A stretch of 64,000 nucleotides of DNA from Sorex araneus (GCF_027595985.1 NC_073305.1:165326172-165390171), one strand, 5' to 3'. Counted from the first letter of the stretch, positions 1-11,064 are shown. Program-made: numbers and translations. Notes: a model not told the origin generated them from the letters alone.

Positions 1-323
1 GGGCACCATGCTGGTCAGTAAATCCCTCCCCCACACCAAGGCTGATTCCCTGAGGCACACTGTGTCTAATCTGCAAACCTACAGGAAGGTTCTAGAGCCT
101 GGGGTTTAGGCTTTGGAGGCACAGACCAGACAATAGTCCTTTGTTGAAAGATCTTGCGGGATTTTTAAAAATTTTTGAATTCAAATCTTATCTCTTTTTC
201 ACTCCACTTTCCACTGGAGGGAGGTCTGTGGTGTAACTTCATACTGCAGGCTCACAGCCACCTGAGAACACTCTGAGAAGGGAAAAAATTGTAAGATTGG
301 ATTTTTTAAAAATTTATTTTAAT
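1..323. other. Unique intergenic sequence
   Basis: No open frame, RNA gene or repeat is recognised here. The last 15 bases are A/T-rich and form the likely insertion target of the following SINE. Confidence 0.4.
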
Positions 324-500
324 GGGGGCTGGAGTGATAGCATAGTGGGTACGGCGTTTGCCTTGCACGCGGCCGACCCGGGTTCAAATCCCAGCATCCC
401 ATATGGTCCCCTGAGCACCGCCAGGAGTAATTCCTGAGTGCAGAGCCAGGAGTAACCCCTGTGCATCGCCAGGTGTGACCCAAAAACCAAAAAAAAAAAA
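324..500 (+). repeat. SOR-type tRNA-derived SINE, A-tailed
   Basis: Near-consensus copy with tRNA-like head, B box, conserved body ending in the GTGTGACCC motif and a 12-A tail. The A/T-rich flank before it recurs in similar form after the tail, as expected for a target-site duplication inside the A/T-rich 3' end of a minus-strand LINE-1. Confidence 0.85.
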
Positions 501-501
501 A

Positions 502-850
502 TTTTTATTTTAATAAATCACCATGAGATACAAGTTACGGACTTACAAACTTGCATGATTACGATTCAGTCATGCAATGTTCGGCTACCCATTCCTCCAC
601 CTGTGCCCATTCTCCACCACCAATGTTCCCAGTATCCATTTCACAACCCCCCCATCCAACACCACCACCCCCCCCCACCCCCCCGCTTGCCGTGGCAGGG
701 ACATTCCCTCTTATTCTCTCTGTAGTTTTGGATGTTAATGGTTTGCAATACAGGTACTAAGTGGACATCATGTTTGGTCCATAGTCTACTTTCAGCACGC
801 ATCTACCATCTTGAGTGAGCCTTCCACCCATCTAAGTAAATGGGATAAAT
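502..850 (-). mobile_element. LINE-1 3'UTR fragment (shrew type), minus strand
   Basis: Read on the minus strand it carries the shared terminal block of the shrew LINE-1 copies in this window: the 'ggtggagaatggg' segment, then a stretch ending in the tail near 502. A C-rich run at 667-685 lies in the body. It is 5'-truncated and non-coding. Confidence 0.6.
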
Positions 851-1010
851 GGATTTTGTGAAGGAATTGATCTGAATAGGGTGAGGAAGAACTTTGGGAG
901 AGGGGAGTGGTTGCGGGTTGTTAACTCAATTTACCATTGCCCTCTCCCCTACTCAGGGATGAGCCTCCCATTCTCTCAGCAGCTGGGAATGTTGAAATGT
1001 CAGTTATTCA

Positions 1011-1182
1011 GGGGCTGGCACGACGGCACAGTGGGCAGGGCATTTGCCTTGCACGCGGCCAAGCCGGGTTGGATTCCCAGAATCCTGTATGGTCCCTCAA
1101 ACACCACCAGGAGCAATTCCTGAGTGCAGAGCCAGGAGTAACCCCTGTGCATCTCCGGGTGTGACCCAAAAAGAAAAAAAAC
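1011..1182 (+). repeat. SOR-type SINE with 18-bp target-site duplication
   Basis: Full-length diverged copy. The 18 bases at 993-1010 recur at 1198-1215 with one mismatch. A short unique spacer lies between the A-tail and the downstream duplicate. Confidence 0.85.
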
Positions 1183-1215
1183 AATAGTGTGACGCTTTGA
1201 AACGTCAGTTATTCA

Positions 1216-1785
1216 GAGCCGAATCCGAATCCCTCACCTGGAATTGTCCCTGGAGAAGGAAGTTGCCTCACTGGATGTTCCGCCCCTGCCCTGCAGGAAT
1301 CTAACTTCCCAAGGCATCTGCTGACGCTGACTTGGGTGCCTAAAGATCTTTGCATTATTGGAAGCCACTTTAAAGAGCCATTTCAGCTTCAGAATTGTTC
1401 GAGAGATTGACCACCCCCCTTCCCCCCCCCCCCCCCCCCGTCCCCGCCTCTGCTTTTATGCGCGTTCTTCCTCCACCAGTTCTGAGCTCTTTTCATTTCC
1501 CTCGTGATGCCTTTCTCCTGACAGCAATTGTCAGTGAACTTCCTGTACCCAAATCTTTCTTTCAATGCATTTCCTGGAGAAGCCAGCTTCAGCCCAGTCG
1601 CCCACACACTTCTGCTCCTATTAACTCGAGTCAGTTAGTAGTTCCCCACCTGCTATGCTTATTATTGACTGGTTGAGTTGGCTTGAATATTACATAAAGA
1701 AATTAATGATGAAAACAAAGATAGTTTATATATATAATATATATATAACATATATATACATATATATATGTATATATATATATTT
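1216..1785. other. Unique sequence with poly-C run and (TA)n tract
   Basis: A C-run with little interruption occupies about 1,414-1,440. Alternating TA/TATG dinucleotides fill about 1,722-1,785 just before the next SINE. No gene is seen. Confidence 0.5.
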
Positions 1786-1950
1786 ACTTTTTGGGTCACA
1801 CCCAGCGATGCACAGGGGTCACTCCTGGCTTTGCACTCAGGAATTATCCCTAGTGGTGCTCAGGGGATCACGTGGGATGCTGGGAATTTAACCCAGTTCG
1901 GCCACTTGCAAGGCAAATGCCCTACCCACTGTGCCATCGCTCCAGCCCCC
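1786..1950 (-). repeat. SOR-type SINE, minus strand
   Basis: Reverse complement of the SOR consensus from the GGGTCACACCC motif to the CTCCAGCCCC head. It abuts the (TA)n tract, which replaces its poly(A) side. Confidence 0.8.
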
Positions 1951-2618
1951 AAAGATGGTCTATATTTTGATGAAAACCAAGACGAATGGTTTTAGAAAGA
2001 CATGGAGATGCAAATTGCTCAGAAACAGTTGTCATTGCATTAGCATTAACTCCAATGGAAAGGCCAGGAACACAGACCCCAGATGCCAGGGGCACGGTGT
2101 ACTGAATACATGCTTCTTGTTTGACTGAGTAGGCTTCGGGACAAAAGCAATCCAAATGTGATATTGTTTTAGAAAAATCTATTATTTTTTGTAAAAGTTG
2201 CATATTTATTGTGAAAAGGAAACAAAGTAATTCAGAAAAAAATGAAAAATTACCTGCAATCCTGCCATTCACTGGCAACCCCTATTAACATTTTGCTAAA
2301 ACATCCTTCTTCACACCATTTGTTTCAAATACACACAAAAAAGATAGGCAGGCATAAAATATCAAACACAAGGATGACTTTAATCTATTTTAATGCATGT
2401 ACATTATACTATATAGCCAAATAAACATGTAAAATAATTTATAAATAAATGTTTTGATATAATCAAAGCCAGCAAATGAATGGATAGATTCTATATAAAC
2501 ATGTACATGTATATTTATACTTATGCCTGCATCTTGTAATACCTTATGAGGCAGGTGATTTTGACTCAATTGTAGCTTGTTCTTGCAAAGAAAATGTCCT
2601 TCAAAAAATATTTTTTTC
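1951..2618. other. A/T-rich unique sequence
   Basis: No gene or modern repeat is recognised. The segment around 2,230-2,310 resembles old mammalian repeat 3' ends, but not enough to name one. Confidence 0.3.
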
Positions 2619-2788
2619 GGGGCTGGAGCGATAGCACAGCGGGTAGGGCATTTGCCTTGCACCCGGCCGACCCGGGTTTGATCCCCAGTTTCCCATATGG
2701 TCCCCCAAGCACCGCCAGGAGTAATTCCTGAGTGCAAAGCCAGGCGTAACCCCTGAGCATCGCTGGGTGTGACCCAAAAAGAAAAAAA
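2619..2788 (+). repeat. SOR-type SINE, near consensus
   Basis: Complete copy. A box, B box and body are all recognisable, and it is inserted in an A/T run that is partly duplicated on each side. Confidence 0.85.
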
Positions 2789-2876
2789 TTTTTTTTTCAA
2801 TATGAATCTTATTTCATTGCCTCCTGACATTGTCAGTATAAGTTATATGATCAAATTTCCTTAAAAAATACAACTA

Positions 2877-3070
2877 GGGGCTGGAGTGATAACAGCGGGT
2901 AGGGCATTTGCATTGCACGTGGCTGACCCGGGTTCGATTTCAGAATCCCATATGGTCCCCTGAGCATCACCAGGAGTAATTCCTGAGTGCAGAGCAAGGA
3001 GTAACCCCTGTGCATCATCGGGTGTGACCCCAAAAGCAAAAAATAATTAATTAATTAAATAAATAAATAA
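2877..3070 (+). repeat. SOR-type SINE with (AATT/AAAT)n tail
   Basis: Complete copy. The flank 'tacaacta' just before it recurs after the tail near 3,072-3,079. The tail has changed from poly(A) into AATT and AAAT repeats. Confidence 0.8.
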
Positions 3071-3394
3071 GTACAACTACATCCTCCTGAATCCTCTTAA
3101 AGCAATCTTATGTTATCTATGAAATCTTTTTTCATTATCTAACCAAGAGAGAATCATAAAACTATTATTTGGAGGATGCCTCAGTTATAAATCAATAGTC
3201 TAATGAGAGAAAATGCCACAAAAATGAAAAATCTTGTATTAACATTTGGTTTATGGGAAAAACAGAGAAACCTATTTAAAATGGCACAGCAAAAATAAAT
3301 TAACTTTTTATATGAATAAAATTCTCAGGAGGAACAACTAAACCAAAATGGAAAAACATTTACCTGCAAATAAAGTTCAAACTAACAGGTAGCT
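3071..3394. other. A/T-rich unique sequence
   Basis: Nothing recognisable on either strand. Confidence 0.3.
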
Positions 3395-3545
3395 TTTTTT
3401 CACTATTTGTTTTGGAAGCTACCCCTGCAATGCTTGGAGAATTACTCCTGGCTCAGTGCTCAGGAGACCAAGCCATGTTGGGGACTGAACCTAGGGTTTC
3501 CACATTAAAAGCATGTGCTTTAGCCCATTGAGCATCTCCCTTGTG
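3395..3545 (-). repeat. Old diverged SOR-like SINE
   Basis: Retains only the ordered landmarks of the minus-strand SINE: 'attactcctggct', 'gtgctcaggaga', a GAACC-like B-box remnant and a degraded head. Confidence 0.55.
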
Positions 3546-3832
3546 CCACAGGTTCTTGTTACTCTTTATGAGGTAGCTTCCCCTCTAGTGTCCTTTGTTC
3601 TCAATTTAGCACGCCTTTGATAGTTTTAACTTTTGGAAAAAATCAAAATTAAGTCATTTTGAGTCTGACTGAAACGAGAAGGCATTGATCACATTTCGAC
3701 ACTGGAGAAGAACAGCTCCTTAGAACATGAGAAAACAGAGGCATTGGTGGCGTTGGTGTCCTTGTCAACACAAACTTGGCCATGAGCATTGGTTCATTCG
3801 AATGCCTAACAACCCGAATTGAATGATTACGC

Positions 3833-4534
3833 TTGAATAGATGTGGCTCACTGCCGGCAGTTTCTATCTTCGTCATCTACGCATCAACATCCAACTACGA
3901 TGAAGAAGAAATTGAGAAGTTGTACATGGAGCTGGAGAAGTTCTATAAAGAAGACCACATCTTCTACAAGATCACTGTCGGTGATTTTAATGCCAAGATA
4001 GGACCGAGAAGGTCGCCCAAAGAACTCCACATTGGGACCCATGGCCTAGAATGGAACGATCAGGGCGATAGACTGTCTGAGTTCATCATGTCGACCAAGA
4101 CGATCCATGGTAACTCACAGTTCCAGAAGGCTGAATCTAAACACTGGAAATGGGAGTCTCCCGGTGGACAGTTCCACAATGAAATTGACCACATCATATT
4201 CAATCGAAGGTTTTGCCTGACTGATGTCGCTGTTGTCCCAAAATTCCAAAAAGGATCAGACCACCATCTCCTTCGTGCAAAATTCTACTTCACAGAGTGG
4301 GGAGAAAGGACTTCAAAGTTTAAGTTGAAGAAGAGAACTCCCAGAATGACCACCAACTGGGAGCTCTTTGGTATTATTGCGACAACATGGGAATATGCCG
4401 TCGTTGACAACGTTGACGAGGAATATGATCAACTGGTTCAGCACCTCCATGACTGCGCAAGGAATGCCAAGAGTGGGAAAGCCACAGACACCTGTCTTCA
4501 GAAACTCTCGAGCTCATTCGCCAATGTGGTTTGA
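3833..4534 (+). pseudogene. RTE endonuclease-domain remnant
   Basis: This is the longest surviving open stretch of the element, 233 codons in one frame. It covers most of the AP-endonuclease fold, including the metal-binding GDFNAKIG segment and the downstream Ser-Asp-His box. The same frame continues upstream to about 3,661 across two TGA codons, so the apparent start is not a real initiator. It ends where a frameshift moves the reading into the next frame at the linker. In a live element this domain nicks the target DNA. It is not expected to be expressed. Confidence 0.85.
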
Positions 4535-5793
4535 CACGAGCCTCAGGCAATCATAAACTAACGTCCGAGCTCGCAAAGCTGTGCAGAGAAGCGATAAAGG
4601 AAGACCTCAAAGAGAGAGCAGCAGTGTTGGCAGATGTGGCAGAAGCTGGGAAAAGTATTCAAAACGCTCACCTGTCCTTTGCCAATGACAAGACCAAGAT
4701 GACTGCCCTCTGACGTCCTGGTGAGTCTATCACATCTTCCAGAAGGGCAATGGAGAGGATTATTCACAACTTCTAGTTGGATCTCTTCGACAGCCACATC
4801 CACCTGCCCACATACCAAATTCCACAGGATGAATATGTCGTTCCCAATGTCCTCCCTTCCAAAATCCAGCATAACATTTCATTGGTAAAGATGCGTATAG
4901 CACTCGGTCCAGAAAAGGTCAGACCTGAACACCCAAAGAATCTGCCGCCAGAACTCGTCAATACACTGGCTTGACTCTTCACATGCTACCTGTCCATATG
5001 CAAGGTTCCGTCCCAGTGGAAAACCAGCAGGATCGTTCTGTTGTACAAGGGAGACATCCACAATATTGGCAACTATCACCCATTCTTCCTGTTGTCCGTC
5101 GTCCACAAGTTGTTCACTCAAGTCATCCTGAATAGAATAGGCAGAACACTAGACGAAGGACAACCATGCGAGCAAGCTAGGTTCCGAAAAGGATTCAGCA
5201 TGATCGACCATATCCACATAGTGACCAAGCTCATTGAAGATTCTCGAGTTCAATTTGCCACTCTAACATTCATTGATTTAAAGGCCTTTAAACTTAAACT
5301 TTAAACCTTTAAACTTCAGTGGAGACTGAAGTGGTCATTGAAGCCCCAGCCAAACAGGGCATTCAAACTCAGTACATTAAGATCCTCTTTGAGCTTGTAT
5401 TACAGATTCACCGCTAGGATCTCACCATTCTACAAGGAAGTGAACATTGACGTAAAGAGAGGGTTTCAGCAGGGTGATACCATTTCACAGAAGCTCTTCA
5501 GTGCCACCCTCAAGAACGTCATGTGACGAATGGAATGGGAAGGAATGGGAGTGAAGATAGATGGTCGGCAACTACACCACCTCCGCTTTACTGATGACAT
5601 CATTCTCATAACACCAAACATTAGCCAAGTGGCACAAATGCTGGCCGACTTTGACCGCGAGTATGGAAATGTCGAACTGCAGCTGAATCTCACCAAAACA
5701 ATGTTCATGAAAAACAAACTAGTCCCTGAAGTTCCATTTGCTCTCAACAAAACAAACATCTCTGAATGCAGCAGCTATGTGTACCTGAGTTGA
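4531..5793 (+). pseudogene. RTE linker and reverse-transcriptase remnant
   Basis: One frame, broken by several stops, carries the linker (rich in Glu and Lys), then RT motifs: the LNRIGRTLDEGQPCEQ-type segment near 5,130-5,175, the FIDLK motif-A start near 5,271, the QGDTIS segment near 5,470 and the FTDD box at 5,587. Just after motif A, about 24 bases are repeated imperfectly (5,285-5,317) and introduce a stop. A final frameshift falls near 5,765. The copy is inactive. Confidence 0.85.
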
Positions 5794-6407
5794 GAACTCA
5801 ACATGAGGAACAACTTGGTGCCAGAACTGCGCAGAATGACGAAGCATCGTGGACCGCCTTCAAGAGTGTCGAAGAAGTGGTAAAGAGGATGAACAACCTC
5901 CGGCTCCAGGCACATCTTTTCGACTCCCCCATTCTTCCTGCACTAACATATATCTCAGAGACCTGGGCCCTATGAAAACAGGATGAAAACACTATTTGGG
6001 TATCCCCAAGAGGAATTGAAAGAGCTATGCTTGGAGTGTCACATTTCACTCAAGTGAGAGAAGGAATCCAGAGTTCCAACCTCCGTCGACGATCAAGAAT
6101 CAGGGACGCTGTCTCGTTTGCCAAGACATCGAAAATCAGATGGGCCAGACGCATAATGCGATTTAGAGACGACCGCTGGACTAGAGCTGTTACTGACTGG
6201 GTTCCACGGGACGTCAAAAGACCATGTGGCTGCCCACCTATGAGACGGTCAGACTTCTTCATCAAAACCCTGAATAAATGGTTTAAGGCTCTTCTTGTTC
6301 CTGGAGTGAGCAGATACCATTGGGCTACACTAGCACGTGACAGGGATGAATGGAGACATTACTGGCGTCCGCTCGAGCAAATTGAAGATCAACGGGATGA
6401 CAAGTGA
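5766..6407 (+). pseudogene. RTE C-terminal region remnant
   Basis: The third frame gives the C-terminal part of the RTE protein, with the LPALTY.SETW segment near 5,935-5,970 and basic 'KIRWA' and 'DRWTRAVTDW' segments near 6,130-6,200, broken by one stop at 5,973. It ends at a TGA 10 bases before the element terminus, so almost no 3'UTR exists, as is usual in RTE elements. The last 75 bases are the part shared with the chimeric SINEs. Confidence 0.85.
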
Positions 6408-6514
6408 TACAAGTGATAAGTCATTTTAATATCTAATAATGCTAAAGAAGTTGTAAAATAAATGCCCAAAGCGTGTTGATTGCTATTATTTTAATAGCAA
6501 AAAAAGAACTGTTT

Positions 6515-6692
6515 TCTTTTTTGGTTTGATTTGTTTGGGGCCACACCTGACAGTGCTCAAGGCTTATTGCTGGCTCTGCACTTCGGGATCACTTAGGGGC
6601 TCAGGGGAAACATATGGACTCCCAGGGGCCAAACCTGAGTCAGTTTCATGCAAGGCAAACACCTTAGCTGCTATATTATCTCTTCAGCCCCG
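6515..6692 (-). repeat. Diverged SOR-like SINE
   Basis: Minus-strand copy with 'ggccacacctgacagtgctcaag' opening and 'ctcttcagcccc' head. It sits about 90 bases downstream of the RTE. Confidence 0.65.
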
Positions 6693-7266
6693 CCCATAGT
6701 AGTGCTTTCTAAAATAAAACTTTATGTTTGGTCAAAGCCCTCTCCAAGCACTTTAACTCTTTAAACTACTTATCAAAAAGAAAACAAAGTTTTTGTCTTT
6801 TATTTTATGTCTGTAATCTTTATTATAGTTACTTTCTGGTGACCCTGCCATGAAAATATTTCACAGTGTCATGAATTCCATAACCTTTCAGGATGCTGAA
6901 AAGCTATATAGACTTTCTGGTTTATGAAGTCTTTTTCCATTTTAACCTTATGTTATGCTTTGTTCTTGCCAATCAATATTTCAATTCTAGAGGTCACTTT
7001 GAGCTTATGTCAGTGCAATTGTAAAAACCTGAGACTGTGTAACATGAAAATGAATATAAATCTTCGTGGCTACAAGCAATAGACAGGTATCAAGTTATAA
7101 TAGAAGCAGAATAATCCTACTTTAAGGTCAAATACACCTGACTTGAAAGCCTAATTCTGACATCTAGAACCCATGTAAATAGGGCAAGCTGAATTCCTTG
7201 CAGCCTCACTATCTTCTTCTGTAAAAGGGGGTGCTTTATTTAACTGTGCAAAAAGAAAAAGAAAAC
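6693..7266. other. Unique A/T-rich sequence
   Basis: No gene or recognisable repeat seen. Confidence 0.3.
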
Positions 7267-7425
7267 AGGGGCTAAAGAGATAGTGCAGCAGGTAGGGCAC
7301 TTGTCTTGCATGAGTCTGATCCAGGTTTGGTATCCAGCACCCCGTGAAGTACTCCGAGGACCTCCAGAATCTAAGCACAGAGCCAGGAGTAAGCTCTGAG
7401 CACTGCCAGCACCCCACAATTTTTT
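7267..7425 (+). repeat. Diverged SOR-like SINE
   Basis: Head 'ggggctaaagagatagtgcagca', weakened B box and 'gagccaggagtaagc' body landmark. Confidence 0.65.
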
Positions 7426-7526
7426 TTAAGAGAACGAATTGTGAGTCATTGTTACCTCACAAGTGTTTAACAGGAGACCGCTGTTATCAAATGACAACCA
7501 TGAAGAATTAAAATGTGGATTATGTA

Positions 7527-7725
7527 GGGGCTCAAGAAATCCTACAGGAGGTAAGGCTCTTGCCTAACCTGTAGCTGTGAGACTCTAAACCTGCCCCTTT
7601 TTGAATCCTTGGCACCACACAGGGTCCTCTGAGTACCACCAGGGCCCACTCCTTAAAATAGAGCCAGGAATAGCCACTGAGCATGGCTAGAATTGGATCA
7701 AAGACATACAGCAAAAAAAAATTTT
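7527..7725 (+). repeat. Diverged SOR-like SINE with internal insertion
   Basis: The head and the 'agagccaggaatagcc' body are clear. About 25 extra bases lie in the tRNA-like part near 7,570-7,600. Confidence 0.6.
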
Positions 7726-8000
7726 TAACAAAATGTGTACTGTTTTTATTTTTTTGCAAAGGTTTTGCTCTTTGTCTAAATAATTCAAACAACCAGGGAG
7801 AATATACCTTAGTTCTAATACCTATTTTCTGATTGCCTTTACTGTACTATATTGTAAATATCCTTTTATTATTTCTCTACTGTAAACCTCTGGTCAAAGA
7901 AAACTGTGTCTTGTGATTTAAAACTTTATGTGTATCTAGGGTGTGTGCTCAGTTTGAGATAGAGCCATCAACTATTTTTGGTTTAAATTCAACTTGCTGT

Positions 8001-8199
8001 GGGCTGGCGAGGTAGTACAGTGGGTAGGGTGTTTGCCTTGCACACGAGTGACCCAGGTTTGATCCCTGGCATTCCATATGGTCCTTGAGTTTAGCCAGGA
8101 ATAATTTCTGCGTGCAGAGCCAGCAGTGATCCCTGAGCATTGCCAGATGTGACCCAAAATCAAATAAACAAAACAATAATTATTTAAAAAATAAATAAA
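8001..8199 (+). repeat. SOR-type SINE
   Basis: Full-length copy of moderate divergence with B-box 'ggtttgatccc'. The tail is A-rich with AAAT repeats. Confidence 0.75.
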
Positions 8200-9821
8200 T
8201 TCTACTTGTCTTTGTAAAAATAATTCTTTTAATATAGGTACATAAGTGTAATGGGCTCATAGAATTTGCTTTGTTTTCTGTTTTTCCCTTTATTGTTTTA
8301 ATAATGATGGGGGATTACACACGCTTAGCTGCATACTTTTTAATTTTTTTAGGATCAAACATTTTGCACACTGTATGTGGCTTTTTAATTTTCTCTAATG
8401 AATATAATTTCTACAGTAGTGGTAGGGGGTGGGACTTAATCATGCCCGTTATCAAATCTCAGAATCTTTCTGTTCAAGTGCAATCATTTAAGTCATTTTG
8501 TTGCTTTCATTTGAAGGCTAAGTCTTCTCCCTTTCTTTCTTTTCCCCTCTGTTCTTCTCCCAGATGTCTCAGGGGTACAAGGGGTGTGGGGGGGTGGCGA
8601 CCAGCTCTCACAATTTCCACATGGTGGGAGAGAGCTGAAAATCTACAGTCAGGAGTGGGTTGCTCTTCTTGGCTTCTCCTGCCAGGGGACGGGCGGGGCC
8701 TACTCCCCACGTCTCGCCTGAGGAATCTAGAAGAGCTGGTCCCATCTGATTTTGGGGCCATCGAGATGGGCTCATGAAATCACTTGTAGCTTTTAACCTC
8801 CAGTGAATAGGTCCCTACCCTGCCATTCACTGTGGGCGCTGGCAGTTACTCTGGCACAGAGAAGAACCTCAGGGGGGGTGATTTGGAAATTGCTTCTCAG
8901 TACTGAGACTTGGTCTAGGCAGGTGGTTTGGTGATTTAGTGTTGTATGGCATGTAACCCTACAGTGAAGTGACACAAGCCGCTTTGTGGATCAGGAATTT
9001 GGGAGGGACTTGCCTCCGCAGTTATCAGCTGCAGTAGCTCCCAGAGACAGTCCTCTGAGAGCTTGATGGGACAGGAAGAGCAGGATGGGTCACACATGGG
9101 GGGAGCGCCTTACTCCAGCCACCTGGCTGCAAAACCAGGGCCGTCTCTCCGCTGGCTGGGGAGTTTGACAGCACCGTGGCTAGAGAGAAAGACTTTGCAG
9201 AGTGGGCGTCCGACGGAATCAAGACAAGTTATGCTGCATCATTCCCGTGTATTCTGTTAATTATAGGTGAATCATGAAGGCCAGCCTTGATTTTACTGCA
9301 AGGAGAAGTATATTCCACCTCGTGTTTTTCATTACAATGAGTAGTACGTCGTGTTAGGTGATTTGTCTCTTCAGACTTTACATACTATAGTTGACAAAAA
9401 GAAAAATAAACAAACAAAAGCAACAAACCAGAGAGTTACTTTGGGTTAGGTTTCTCTCGGGAAGATAGGCTCACATTTTTCTGTGGATATTGCACTGTTA
9501 TCACTTCCCTATCAAGATTAGGGTTAAGATTCCAAGTTAACTCCTCTTTTAATTTACCCTAGGGATGATTAGCCTAGAAAACCATTTGACAGGACCCTGA
9601 GGGAGTTGGCAGGGGCCTAAAGTGTCTTTTTCAAAAACATCTAGTCAGAGGTCAAAATCCCCAGCATCCCATAGGTGCTCTCAGTTGTCCTGGCATTTCG
9701 CCCCCCTGTTCCATGTGTAATTTCTGGTCACACCTCTAGCATGTGTATGTAAGCACCAACAAAAGAGGTGTGAACCCCTGGAATGCACTTGGTGTTCACT
9801 ACAACTAAAAAACGATGTGAA
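8200..9821. other. Unique intergenic sequence
   Basis: The centre (about 8,540-9,240) is richer in G+C than its surroundings but shows no splice-bounded open frame or known repeat. A SINE-like scrap lies at about 9,650-9,690. Confidence 0.35.
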
Positions 9822-9945
9822 AGTGAGTGGAGAGATAGTACAAAGGTTGTGGTGCTTGCCTAGCATGCACCCATAACCAAGACGCTGATTCAAATCCTGG
9901 CATGGCATATGGTCCCCTGAGCACTGCCAGGAGTGATCCCTGAAC
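9822..9945 (+). repeat. Diverged, 3'-shortened SOR-like SINE
   Basis: Head 'gtggagagatagtacaaagg' and the 'atggtcccctgagcactgcc' body are present; the last third is missing. Confidence 0.6.
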
Positions 9946-10014
9946 AGAAAACTTTCTAATTAAGTTTGAGGATAGAAGATAAACTTAACTACCTACTTTG
10001 ATGATCTAAAATAG

Positions 10015-10032
10015 ATGTAAACCACAATGCCC

Positions 10033-10089
<57 letters not shown>

Positions 10090-10462
10090 GGGAGAGAGAG
10101 AAAGAGGGAAGGAGAGAGAGGAGAGAGAGAGGGTGAAGAGAGAGGGAGAGAGAAAGAGAGAGGAAAGGGAGAGATAGAAAGAGGGAGAAGAGAGAGGTTA
10201 AAGAGAGAGGGAGAGAGAAAGAGGGGGGGAGAGAGAGAGAGAGAGAAGAAAAATGGCTGCCATAGAGGCAGGCTGGGAGGGGTGTGCTTTGTGGTGATGG
10301 GATGATGGGAGGGAAGCTGGGGACACTGGTGCTGGGAAATGCACCTGGTGGAGGGATGGGTGCTGGAACGCTGTATGACTGAAACCTAACCATGAACAGC
10401 TTTGTAAGGGTCTACCTCACAGTGACTCCATTTTTTAAAAAGTAAATAAAATTAAAAGAACC
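10015..10462 (+). mobile_element. LINE-1 3'UTR fragment carrying a (GA)n expansion
   Basis: The segment begins with 'aaaccacaatgcccc', the same context that precedes a short GA-rich stretch in the LINE-1 end at about 60,168. It ends with the shared 'ctggtggagggatgggt ... tgactgaaac' block and an A-rich tail. Confidence 0.7.
10036..10245. repeat. (GA)n microsatellite, interrupted
   Basis: About 50 pure bases of GA (10,036-10,085), then GA interrupted by AAA and GGG for another 160. It is purine-only on the plus strand. Confidence 0.95.
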
Positions 10463-10544
10463 CTTTGACTTTGGAAAAATAATAATAATAATAATAATAG
10501 TAATAGTAATAGTAATAATAATGACATAGATGTACGGACTTGGA
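10463..10544. repeat. (TAA)n/(TAG)n microsatellite
   Basis: AAT and AGT triplets occupy about 10,481-10,523, probably grown from the A-rich tail of the preceding LINE-1. Confidence 0.8.
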
Positions 10545-11010
10545 GGAATAATAGTGCAGAAGTTTAGAGCACCCTGCCTTGCAAGTAGAGGGTCATGAGT
10601 TCACATCTCTGGTGTCCCACAGGTGCTGAGCCTGGCGGCTATGCTGGTCTGTTCTCCTCACCACTGCAAACAGTTGGCAGCTGTGCGATAGTCAGATGTC
10701 CGTGGACACCACCTAAAAACGAAAAAGTGTGTGCCTCCTAGCAGGCAGCACCACTAAAATATCAGACAAGCACCACTGAGGCCAGGGAGTGTAAGCTCTG
10801 AGGAAAAGTGCGCTGTGGGAGCACTGGAGCACCACAGCCAGAACTTGTGACTTCCACATGTAAAGGAGAGCATGCCTCAGTGAGCACCTTGGCCAGGAGT
10901 GCAGGTGCCATGGCTAAAGCTGTGCACGGACAACCAGCTGGCGTGTGCCACCCCTGCCATCACAGTAACAGTAACAAAGAAGGGAAGGGGCAGAGGCAAA
11001 GAACCCATCA
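10545..11010 (+). repeat. Long tRNA-headed retroposon of a different type
   Basis: Starts with a SINE-like head (gcaccctgccttgcaag, gagttcacatctct), then departs from the SOR body. It ends in 'taacagtaacaaagaaggga'. The segment at 35,985-36,482 has the same layout, a similar end and similar length, so this is a dispersed family. I cannot name it. Confidence 0.5.
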
Positions 11011-11064
11011 AAAATAAGTAGAGACTGAGTCACACTGCTCTAATTTCTTCTCAATCATCGTTGT

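Larger units (their letters stand above)
3661..6417 (+). mobile_element. RTE-clade non-LTR retrotransposon, 5'-truncated and decayed (RTE1_Sar-like)
   Basis: The element carries, in order, an apurinic-type endonuclease (GDFNAKIG at 3,980-4,003; a Ser-Asp-His motif near 4,256), a linker, a reverse transcriptase (about 4,800-5,720) and the C-terminal region typical of RTE ORFs. The RT catalytic box is FTDD at 5,587-5,598; the family usually has FADD. In-frame TGA codons at 3,728 and 3,824, frame changes near 4,530 and 5,765 and further stops make it a dead copy. A perfect 10-bp target-site duplication, aagtcatttt, lies at 3,651-3,660 and 6,418-6,427. The 3' end has no poly(A); it ends in a short tandem unit like gatacaagt. 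The deduced protein matches, from memory, a family abundant in strongylid nematodes. The missing 5' part is the start of the endonuclease. BovB-type RTEs of other mammals are the alternative, but the residues fit the nematode family much better. Confidence 0.9.

Noticed and set aside
1-3000. 5' end of the neighbouring gene REPS1, expected upstream from human synteny
   Set aside because: No CpG island or exon is visible at this edge, so the gene probably lies just outside the window.
3661-6417. Nematode DNA contamination as the source of the RTE
   Set aside because: The element has target-site duplicates, is flanked by shrew SINEs within a few hundred bases on both sides, and has a second inserted copy.
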